Source of the DNA: Chitinophagales bacterium
Lineage (GTDB): Bacteria; Bacteroidota; Bacteroidia; Chitinophagales; Saprospiraceae
Direction of reading: 5' to 3'
Assembly (NCBI GenBank): GCA_013299105.1
Contig: JAAFJY010000004.1
Span: 208,423 to 272,422, forward strand
Length of the DNA stretch: 64,000 nucleotides
Each line of letters starts with the position of its first letter. Position 1 is the first letter of the stretch. This document shows positions 51,859 through 58,977 of the stretch, one piece after another. Position numbers and translations under genes: made by a program. The notes under the pieces were generated by a model. The model saw only the letters and a program-made list of their open reading frames with translations. It did no database searches and had not been told where the DNA came from.

Positions 51859-52203
51859 ATGGATAAACTAACGCACTATTCCGAACTGATTCAAGAGGCG
51901 ATTACGTACTATGCCACCACCCGTAGAATGATCAATGGTCCGAATACTGATTACCAATTGATTTTTGACACCAAAAATCACCATTATCAGTTGTACCGCG
52001 TGGGTTGGGAAGGCCTGGAAAGGGTCCACTACTGCGTATTCCACCTTGACATCATCAACGACAAGATATGGGCACAAGAGGATGCTACCGATTATGACAT
52101 CATTGGCGTATTGGAGGACGAACACCACGTTCCTAAATCAGATATTGTATTGGCTTTTCATGCTCCATACCGTAGGCCATATACTGGTTATGCGGTAGCT
52201 TAA
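51859..52203 (+). CDS. XisI-family protein (fdxN element excision controlling factor) without XisH
   Basis: A 114-residue protein. QLIFDTKNHHYQLYRVGWEG, then CVFHLDIINDKIWAQEDATD and VPKSDIVLAFHAPYRRP, ending YTGYAVA, match XisI (PF08869) along the whole length. In cyanobacteria XisI acts with XisH in excision of the fdxN element. It normally lies next to xisH; here the 400 bp upstream contain no gene and the next gene is convergent galT, so it is an orphan. The function outside cyanobacteria is not known. Confidence 0.85.
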   Translation: MDKLTHYSELIQEAITYYATTRRMINGPNTDYQLIFDTKNHHYQLYRVGWEGLERVHYCVFHLDIINDKIWAQEDATDYDIIGVLEDEHHVPKSDIVLAFHAPYRRPYTGYAVA

Positions 52204-52221
52204 TCACTACTATCAACAAGC

Positions 52222-53244
52222 TCAAACCAATCCCCGCAGCACCCCAGCGCAATATTCCGGACTCAAGTCCCGCTGGGGTTCGCCTAGCATTTCGTAGCCT
52301 ACCATGAACTTTTTGACCGTGGCCGAGCGCAAAAGGGGAGGGTAAAAACACATGTGCCAATGCCAGGCCTGGTGCTCTTGTCCATCGGTTGGGGCCTGGT
52401 GAATGCCTGCTGAATAGGGGAAAGAAGTATCAAAAAGGCGGTCATAAGCGGCCGTCAAACCCTTCAAGGTAAGTGCAAACAAGCGCTTTTCTTTCTCATC
52501 CATCTTGCTGATGTCGCGCATTTGGCGGCGGGAGATGATCATGGTTTCATAAGGCCAAACCGCCCAGAAAGGCACCAGGGCCACAAATGCATCGTTTTTC
52601 AGCACAATCCTGGAGCCGTCTTCCAGTTCTTGGTTCAAATAATCTGTCAAAAGGCTGTTGTCGCTTTTCCACCAATGTTTTTCTTGTTGGGTAGTTTTCT
52701 TTTGCACCTCCATTGGGATACTCGATTGGGCCCAGATCTGCCCATGTGGGTGAGGATTGCTGCAGCCCATGATTTCGCCCTTGTTCTCAAAAATCTGTAC
52801 GTGCTTGATGTAGTCCAAGGCACCCAGTTTTTGGTATTCTTCCTGCCAGAGTTCAATCACCTGCACCAAGTTTTCTTCGCTGAGTTGGGGCATGGTGAGC
52901 GAGTGGTCGTGGCTGAAACACACCACTTTACAGACGCCGATCTCACCTTTGGCTTGCAAAAGCCCATTTTGCCAGGTTTCGATGCTGCCTTCTGTCAAAA
53001 TTGCCGCAAAGTCATTGACAAAACTATAAGCGCCCTGGTAATTCGGGTTCAAATGCTCACCCGCCCGGCGATTGCCTGGGCAAAGGTAGCAAGTGGGGTC
53101 ATAACTGGGTCTTTGTGGATTGGGCAAGCTTTCGACTTTGCCCTGCCAGGGCCTTTTGGTCCGGTGCGGCGAAACCAAGATCCATTCTCCCGTCAGGATG
53201 TTGTAGCGCCGATGCGGATGTTCCGTAATGTCTAGTGCTGGCAT
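52222..53244 (-). CDS. galT: Galactose-1-phosphate uridylyltransferase
   Basis: A 340-residue cytosolic enzyme of the Leloir pathway that exchanges UDP between UDP-glucose and galactose-1-phosphate. The N-terminus RRYNILTGEWILVSPHRTKRPW is diagnostic. The active-site motif SNPHPHGQIWA holds the nucleophilic His (HPH at about 163-165). CYLCPGNRRAGEH supplies the zinc-binding Cys residues. Other galactose genes are not adjacent. It is convergent with the XisI-like gene. Confidence 0.95.
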   Translation of the reverse strand: MPALDITEHPHRRYNILTGEWILVSPHRTKRPWQGKVESLPNPQRPSYDPTCYLCPGNRRAGEHLNPNYQGAYSFVNDFAAILTEGSIETWQNGLLQAKGEIGVCKVVCFSHDHSLTMPQLSEENLVQVIELWQEEYQKLGALDYIKHVQIFENKGEIMGCSNPHPHGQIWAQSSIPMEVQKKTTQQEKHWWKSDNSLLTDYLNQELEDGSRIVLKNDAFVALVPFWAVWPYETMIISRRQMRDISKMDEKEKRLFALTLKGLTAAYDRLFDTSFPYSAGIHQAPTDGQEHQAWHWHMCFYPPLLRSATVKKFMVGYEMLGEPQRDLSPEYCAGVLRGLV

Positions 53245-53281
53245 GTGTTTTGCTTGTCTGTTGGGTGATTGGAGGGCCTTA

Positions 53282-53442
53282 GAGCTTGTTTAAATATTGG
53301 GGGCTTAGTCAGAAAACGGGGCAAATTTTGACAAATCGAGGCAGAAAAAGCGGAGTTATGCAGCGCATAATGAGCATTTTCCTACCGAAGAGTAGGCGAA
53401 ATTAGGCCGTTTTATGGCAAGCAAAAAATTTTAAACATGCTC
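53282..53442. mobile_element. MITE-like element inserted at the SNF2 stop codon
   Basis: The element has terminal inverted repeats GAGCTTGTTTAAA (53282-53294) and TTTAAACATGCTC (53430-53442), 13 bp with one mismatch. The direct flanks are TTA on both sides (53279-53281 and 53443-53445), as expected for the 3-bp TNA target duplication of some IS5-family elements. The 161-bp interior has no gene. The right-hand TTA is the SNF2 stop codon (TAA) on the minus strand. Confidence 0.75.
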
Positions 53443-56403
53443 TTAAGTCAATAAAAACTCGATGTCTTCGCGGCTGTATTGCTCTTTTCCTACGTTTTCG
53501 ATGATGTCTTCGGCCAATTTGGACTTGTGCCCCTGCAATTTCAGGATTTTTTCTTCAATGCTGCCACGCGTGATGAATTTTACCGCAATCACGCTCTTGT
53601 CCTGTCCAATTCGGTGCGCACGGGCGATGGCTTGGTTTTCGGTGGTCGGATTCCACCAGGGGTCGAGGATGAAGACGTAATCGGCGGCAGTCAGGTTGAG
53701 CCCTGTGCCCCCGGCCTTGATCGAAATCAGGAAGGATTGGACCGTTGGATCTTGCTCAAATTTCTCGATTTCGGTTTTCCTTTTTTGCTGCGTCATGTCA
53801 CCCGTCAAGATGGAATGCGGCAATTGCGTTTGTTCAAAATTACCGCTAAACAAGTGTAGGTATTGGACAAAAGAGCTGAAAAACAAGGCTTTGTGGTTGC
53901 TTCGCCGAATTGTTTCCCATTGCTCTAGGATGTCATTGAACTTGCCGCTTTCGTCTGGAAATTCATCTGAAACGAGGCGTGGGTGGTTGGCAATTTGCCG
54001 CAATTTGGTCAATGATTGCAAGACCAAAATGCGGTACTGCGGGCTGTTAGCCGCGAAGTTTTCGAGCAGGTAATTGCGGGCTGCCGACTTCTCGCGCTCG
54101 TACAACTTGGCCTGTTCGGGCGTCATTTCGGAATAAAAAATCTGGGTAATGAGCGGCGGCAAGTCCTTGGCTACTTCTTCCTTGGTGCGGCGCAAAAGAT
54201 AAGGGGCCACCAGGGTGCGCAGGCGCGACTTGCGATCTTCGTCTTGGTATTTTTCGATAGGGGTGACGAATTCGCGTTTGAAAAAAGCGAAATTACCCAG
54301 TAAACCGCTGTTGATGAACTGCATTTGGGACCACAAATCACTCAGAGAGTTTTCGATGGGAGTGCCCGAAAGCGAGATTTTGTGTTTGCCTTTGAGGGTA
54401 TTGATTACCTTGAAAACCTTGCTCTCGCGGTTTTTGATCTGCTGGCTTTCGTCGAGGATGATGTATTCAGCTTCGAGTTGCAACAAAAGATCCTCATCGC
54501 GCAGGGCAGTTTGGTAAGTGGTCAAAATCACGTCAAAACGGCGCAGCAAGCGAATGTCCTCGTAGCGCTTGGGCCCCACATGCTTGTAAGCCGTGAGCGA
54601 AGGGGCAAATTTTTGCAATTCCGCTTCCCAGTTGAACACCAAAGAGGCGGGCAAAATGACCAGGGCGCTCAAGGGTTTGAGAAAATCCTCATCGGCGGCG
54701 GCAGAAAACAGGTCGAGTTGGGGGATGGAGGTTTGGGGCGCTTCTTTTTCGGCAACTTCGCTGGCATTTTGAGCTTTTTGGGCCTTGGCGTACAGCAAAA
54801 GGGCGATGGTTTGAAGGGTTTTGCCCAAGCCCATGTCATCAGCGAGGCAGGCTCCCAGGCGGTTGTGGTACAGTTTGATCAGCCAACGTAAGCCTTCCAA
54901 TTGGTAGGGGCGCAAGTCAGCTTTGAGCAATTTATCGGGCAGGTAATTGGCTACATCCACATGCTCTTCGCTGCCGCCTTTTTGCTCTATTCCTAGCCCG
55001 TCAAGCAGGGTGTATTGGTTTTTCTTTAAAATGATGGAGTCTCTTTCGGTTTTACCAAATTGCATCAAGAGGCGGTATTTTTCCATCCACTCGAGGGGGA
55101 TGATGAAAAACTGATCGTTGGGCAAGCGGAAAAAGCGATTGCCCTCGCGGATGTTGCGGGCAAAACGGACAAATGGGATTTCAAATTCGCCAATCAGCAC
55201 CACACCATAGATATCGAACCAGTCGTTGACCCGCTCCGAGTACAAACGCAAGCTGGCAGGATGCGGGTAGATTGGCATGTCTTGCAGATCGAAGGATTTG
55301 ACCAAAAAACCGGCGGCTTGCAAGTCGCCCTGCTTACTGTTGAACCATTCGTTGAGGAAAAAGGGGTCTTCGGTTGGTTCACTTGGGCTGAAATAACCCA
55401 GGTCGTCGGGTTGCAAGCCGAGGGCATCCAGGCGGGCGATCCACTTTTGTTCACTTTTGAAATCGCGGCGCACTTGTAGGATGCGGATGTCGTCGCCAAA
55501 GTCGAGCTTGGTCTTTTTTTCCTTGAAATCCTTCCACTTGAACTCCGCACCAGGGTACTTCATCACGGCGTTGAGCATGATGTTGTTGGTGTAGGGGTGC
55601 AAAAGCAAACTGAGTTCGCAGGACTGGAGTTGGTCTTCGATCCGCATTTCAAAGCCCTCGGCATCAATGTCCACTTTCGAGGCTACTTTGAGGATGAAGG
55701 CTTCAAAATACTGCTTTACCGAGGCCGCAGGGATGGTTACTTCGTCCCTTTTTTGAAAGGGTTTGACCATGTTGCCGTTGATCTCAGCCAGGCGGTACAA
55801 GTGGTAATCCACAAAAACCCAGCCGGGCGTGTTGGTGATGGGCACCACGTCGCGGCTGCTGATTTGCCAGGGTTTTTCCTCGCCTTCGCTGAGTAAAAGG
55901 CGGTATTTTACCTCCTGTGAGTTGCGCTTGAAGTGCAGGTGTGGATCGAGTGGCTGGTTGTGGGTTTCCATCAAAAAATCCTTGACCAATACCTGGCGGG
56001 CCAAACTCCAGGTCACATGCAGCTTGTTTTCAGTGATTAGGCTCAAGACCTGATCGAGTTTTTGCTGCACAAAAGTGTTGATCTTGGGTTGCAATTCTTT
56101 GTCGGCCCAGAGTTGGTCCAGGGCTTTGGGTTTCTTTTTGGGCGGGTTGAATTTTTTCTCCAGGTATTTGGGCTCCAGTTCTTCTACCAGGGAAAAAAGA
56201 CGGGCTTGGGTTTCGTTGTGGGCAATGTTGAAACTGCCGATGGTTTTTTCCATGGCCCGCATTTTTACGTGCGCGAGCAGGCCTTCCTGGTCGAGCGAAA
56301 CGATGTAAGCCGTAGGCAGGATCAAGCCCTCCACGAAGGGGACTAGATCGTACACGACCTCGAATTTTCCTTGAATTTCAGACTGGTTGTTGAATAAGTT
56401 CAC
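53443..56403 (-). CDS. SNF2-family helicase-like ATPase
   Basis: A 986-residue DNA-dependent ATPase. The C-terminal half is a SNF2/Rad54-like two-lobe motor: Walker A DDMGLGKTLQTIALL (about 521-535), DESQ in LDESQQIKN (about 650), SGTPIENSLSDLWSQ, and the second lobe SIKAGGTGLNLTAADYVFILD with AIARAHRIGQ. The N-terminal 480 residues are an unassigned region, a layout common in bacterial SNF2 proteins. It probably remodels protein-DNA complexes. The stop codon is provided by a TTA target site duplicated by the neighbouring MITE. Confidence 0.92.
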   Translation of the reverse strand: MNLFNNQSEIQGKFEVVYDLVPFVEGLILPTAYIVSLDQEGLLAHVKMRAMEKTIGSFNIAHNETQARLFSLVEELEPKYLEKKFNPPKKKPKALDQLWADKELQPKINTFVQQKLDQVLSLITENKLHVTWSLARQVLVKDFLMETHNQPLDPHLHFKRNSQEVKYRLLLSEGEEKPWQISSRDVVPITNTPGWVFVDYHLYRLAEINGNMVKPFQKRDEVTIPAASVKQYFEAFILKVASKVDIDAEGFEMRIEDQLQSCELSLLLHPYTNNIMLNAVMKYPGAEFKWKDFKEKKTKLDFGDDIRILQVRRDFKSEQKWIARLDALGLQPDDLGYFSPSEPTEDPFFLNEWFNSKQGDLQAAGFLVKSFDLQDMPIYPHPASLRLYSERVNDWFDIYGVVLIGEFEIPFVRFARNIREGNRFFRLPNDQFFIIPLEWMEKYRLLMQFGKTERDSIILKKNQYTLLDGLGIEQKGGSEEHVDVANYLPDKLLKADLRPYQLEGLRWLIKLYHNRLGACLADDMGLGKTLQTIALLLYAKAQKAQNASEVAEKEAPQTSIPQLDLFSAAADEDFLKPLSALVILPASLVFNWEAELQKFAPSLTAYKHVGPKRYEDIRLLRRFDVILTTYQTALRDEDLLLQLEAEYIILDESQQIKNRESKVFKVINTLKGKHKISLSGTPIENSLSDLWSQMQFINSGLLGNFAFFKREFVTPIEKYQDEDRKSRLRTLVAPYLLRRTKEEVAKDLPPLITQIFYSEMTPEQAKLYEREKSAARNYLLENFAANSPQYRILVLQSLTKLRQIANHPRLVSDEFPDESGKFNDILEQWETIRRSNHKALFFSSFVQYLHLFSGNFEQTQLPHSILTGDMTQQKRKTEIEKFEQDPTVQSFLISIKAGGTGLNLTAADYVFILDPWWNPTTENQAIARAHRIGQDKSVIAVKFITRGSIEEKILKLQGHKSKLAEDIIENVGKEQYSREDIEFLLT

Positions 56404-56409
56404 TTGTGT

Positions 56410-56700
56410 GTGTTTGAATCAAGATTTTTTGTCTAAACCGGGATTTTTTGTCTGAACCAGAATTTGCAGAATTACAGCATTACTTGCATGACTTTGACTT
56501 TTTTGACTTTCAAAGAATTCAAGAATATTGCCCGCTTCGCGGCCTAAAACGTCATGCTGGCGGGGCTGTAGGCCTCCAACATCGGTAGTCCAAATGTAAA
56601 TGTCGTTTTTTGCGGGGCTGTAGGCCCCAAACGTTGGTCAGTCAGCATAACGCTAGCATCATGTTTCTCATAAAAATCACATAAATCACAGTTCAGACAA
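56410..56700 (+). repeat. Dispersed repeat family A, copy 4
   Basis: Contains GATTTTTTGTCTAAACC, TTTTGTCTGAACCAGAATTT, GCCCGCTTCGCGG, AACGTCATGCTGG, two copies of GGGGCTGTAGGCC, ATAAAAATCACATAAATCAC and GTTCAGACAA at the end. It fills the gap between the SNF2 and dehydrogenase genes and supplies the last codons of the latter. Confidence 0.8.
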
Positions 56701-57657
56701 TATCCCCCGACCAAATAAATCCTCAATTTTCTGCGCCAAGACCCGCGAATGGCCTTCGACGGCTTCCAGAGAACTGCCGCCCAGGTGGGGGGTCAGCACC
56801 ACATTATCGGCCTGTCGCAGGTATTGAAAAGGTTCCGGCAGGGTGAGTGGGTCCAGGTTTTCAAAGGAATGCTCCTCGTATTCGAACACGTCCAGGGCCG
56901 CGCCCAGGACCTTACCGGATTGCAGGTTTTTTACCAAATCTGCGGTATTGAGCACTGTGCCACGGGCGGTATTGAGCACATACACGGGCTTTTGGCAGTT
57001 TTGCAAAAAGGCATCGTTGAGGAAATAATGGTTTTCCGGCAGGTAAGGGATGTGCAGGCTGATGATGTCGGCCTCGGCCCAAATGCGCTCCAGCGGCACT
57101 TCCTCGGCCAGGGGATTGCCAAAACCCGTTTTGAACTTGTCATAAGCCAGGGTTTTCACCCCAAAACCTTGCAAGCGCTGGGCCAGGGCCGAGCCCATGT
57201 TGCCGTAGCCGATGATGCCCACAGTTTTGCCCTTGAGTTCGATGGCGCGGTTGGCCGCACGGATCCATTTTCCTTCACGAATTTGGCGGTCGGCGAGACC
57301 CAGTTTGCTCATCAGCATCAACAACATGCCGATGGCGTGCTCGGCTACCGTATCCTTGCTGCCTTCTGGCGAAGTCAAGACCACTGTGCCCTGGTTTTCA
57401 GCGAATTCCACATCAATGTGTTCTACACCCACCCCATGTCGGGCGATGAAAGCCAAATGAGGAGCCTTGGCCAGTAAGTCTTTTTCCAAACGAAAACGAC
57501 TGCGGATGGAAATGCCAAAAAACTGGTCGATGATGCCTGCAAACTCCTCCTGGGGGGTCTTTTCGTGGTGTTCGCAGGCATAGCCCAGCTCCGTCAAGCG
57601 CTGAAAGAGAAAAGGGTGTGCCTGGTCGAGAAAAGCTACTTTTCGTGGCGTGTTCAT
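56686..57657 (-). CDS. D-isomer specific 2-hydroxyacid dehydrogenase (phosphoglycerate dehydrogenase-like)
   Basis: A 323-residue NAD-dependent dehydrogenase. Rossmann motif VGIIGYGNMGSALAQRL; catalytic Arg in NTARGTVLNTADL, Glu in ALDVFEYEEH and His in LTPHLGGSS. The N-terminal part (ARHGVGVEHIDVEFA) fits SerA-like enzymes, but there is no ACT domain, so the role in serine synthesis is not certain. ATG 57657 is chosen because a promoter lies just before it. The last four codons (LSEL, stop) are read from the end of a family A repeat. Confidence 0.85.
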   Translation of the reverse strand: MNTPRKVAFLDQAHPFLFQRLTELGYACEHHEKTPQEEFAGIIDQFFGISIRSRFRLEKDLLAKAPHLAFIARHGVGVEHIDVEFAENQGTVVLTSPEGSKDTVAEHAIGMLLMLMSKLGLADRQIREGKWIRAANRAIELKGKTVGIIGYGNMGSALAQRLQGFGVKTLAYDKFKTGFGNPLAEEVPLERIWAEADIISLHIPYLPENHYFLNDAFLQNCQKPVYVLNTARGTVLNTADLVKNLQSGKVLGAALDVFEYEEHSFENLDPLTLPEPFQYLRQADNVVLTPHLGGSSLEAVEGHSRVLAQKIEDLFGRGILSEL

Positions 57658-57717
57658 GATTGATCCTTCATTTTTGCAAAGCCTTGCCTGAGAAAAAGGA
57701 AAAAATTTGCAGGGGGA

Positions 57718-57752
57718 TAAAGGTAGGAAAAAAATGGGGGATTGTGTGCAAC
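57718..57752 (-). promoter_or_regulatory. Promoter for the dehydrogenase gene
   Basis: On the minus strand TTGCAC (57747-57752), about 21 bp, then TACCTTTA (57718-57725). The start codon follows 60 nt downstream at 57657. Confidence 0.5.
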
Positions 57753-57786
57753 AGTGAGCATTGGGTCGCTGATTTGACAGTAACGT

Positions 57787-57893
57787 GAGTTCTGGTTTGT
57801 TCGGCATGTTTTTTTGACATACGATAGACGACATACGACTTACGACATATGATTTAGGGGCTCGCTGGGGAAATTTGTCGTGTTTTAGGGAGC
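57787..57893 (+). repeat. Dispersed repeat family C, copy 4
   Basis: Begins GTGAGTTCTGG and contains ATACGATAGACGACATACGA, CTTACGACATATGATTTAGG and GGCTCGCTGGGGAAATTTGT. It runs directly into a family D copy at 57889. Confidence 0.8.
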
Positions 57894-58022
57894 GTAAAAA
57901 ATAAGGTGGACGGATTGGGGTTTAGTAAAAAAAGAAAAGCAACTGACTGGAAGGATTTGTGTTCTTTTTTTGCTAAACCTCAAAAGCAAATACGTCCAGT
58001 TTATTTTAGCTCAAATACTTAT
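57889..58022 (+). repeat. Dispersed repeat family D, copy 3 (imperfect palindrome)
   Basis: Begins GGGAGCGTAAAAAATAAGG and GTGGACGGATT, then GGGTTTAGTAAAAAAAGAA, a central part, TTCTTTTTTTGCTAAACCTC and ACGTCCAGTTTATTTTAGC. Outer and inner parts pair, giving a long hairpin. With the family C copy it fills most of the gap 57658-58145. Confidence 0.8.
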
Positions 58023-58145
58023 TGCATACTTTGGTTAATGGTCGTATATTGCGTTATGGTTCTGAATTAGTATTGATTATAAAAAGCCTTAACGATCAAT
58101 CACCTCAAAATCGCCATTTTTACTGGTAATAATATACTCAATAGA

Positions 58146-58379
58146 ATGCCAACAATACTTCGAATTTTAGGATTCAGATTCTTCTTTTACAGCAATGAAA
58201 GTGCGGAGCCTCCCCACATTCATGTAGAAAAAGGTGATGGCAATGGAAAGTACTGGTTAGATCCTGTAGAAAAAGATTATATGCACAATTTCACAAAGAA
58301 AGAAGAAAAGCAAGTCGAGGAAATCGTATTTGAAAACCAATCCTTCTTCAAAACCAAATGGCATGAATTCTTCAGCTGA
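58146..58379 (+). CDS. DUF4160 protein
   Basis: A 77-residue protein. RILGFRFFFYSNESAEPPHIHVEK with the PPHIHV core, then KYWLDPVE and KKEEKQVEEIVFENQ, is the DUF4160 pattern. DUF4160 genes are typically paired with DUF2442 genes and have been proposed as toxin-antitoxin-like modules; function is not shown. It overlaps the next gene by 17 bp. Confidence 0.82.
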   Translation: MPTILRILGFRFFFYSNESAEPPHIHVEKGDGNGKYWLDPVEKDYMHNFTKKEEKQVEEIVFENQSFFKTKWHEFFS

Positions 58380-58611
58380 ACCAACTCAAGTCAAAGCCAT
58401 CGACGTTCGGATCGAGGAACATCGTTTTTATGTATTGCTGGCCGACGGCCGAGAACTGGGCATCCCATACGAATGGTTCTGGCGATTGGCTGAGGCGAAT
58501 CTTGAACAACGCCAAAATTGGCGCCTGATGGCGAATGGTACGGGCATTCATTGGGAGGACATCGACGAAGACCTATCCATCAAAGGACTATTGGAAGGAA
58601 AAAATGACTAG
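58363..58611 (+). CDS. DUF2442 protein
   Basis: An 82-residue protein. VKAIDVRIEEHRFYVLLADG, then IPYEWFWRLAEAN, NWRLMANGTGIHWEDIDEDL and the C-terminal SIKGLLEG match DUF2442. ATG 58363 lies inside the end of the DUF4160 gene (17-bp overlap), implying coupled translation. It is the expected partner of the DUF4160 protein. Confidence 0.85.
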   Translation: MNSSAEPTQVKAIDVRIEEHRFYVLLADGRELGIPYEWFWRLAEANLEQRQNWRLMANGTGIHWEDIDEDLSIKGLLEGKND

Positions 58612-58977
58612 GTGCCTGGGGGGCTGCGTTTTGACTTGTTACCTTTGGTGCAAGGGTTTTGATGGTAGTCATTTTTATATAAATATTATTTAAGCATATT
58701 TAATGCGGATGAAAATTTGAACCCACCAACCCAAAAATCCATCCAAAAACTAACCTCACGCCACAGCACTTTAGGGGCTTTACAAAAAATAAGATACCCA
58801 AATTCAATGAGCCGTAGCATCTTCGAGCTCTATCTTTTCAACATTTCAACCCTTCAACATTTCAACTACCCTAGGGTTTTAATGAAAGCATGAACTTGCG
58901 CCTTGGGTATGTTTTTATTTAGAGACTCCCTTAAACCATCCCTTCCAAACCCAGTCCAACCCCCAAAACCAAAAACC
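58612..58977. other. Gene-free AT-rich gap with TTCAAC heptads
   Basis: The stretch holds an AT-rich run near 58680 and, at 58826-58866, TTTCAACATTTCAACCC with TTCAACATTTCAAC. No gene or strong hairpin was seen. A box TACCTTTG at 58640 resembles a -7 element but has no partner at -33. Confidence 0.5.
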
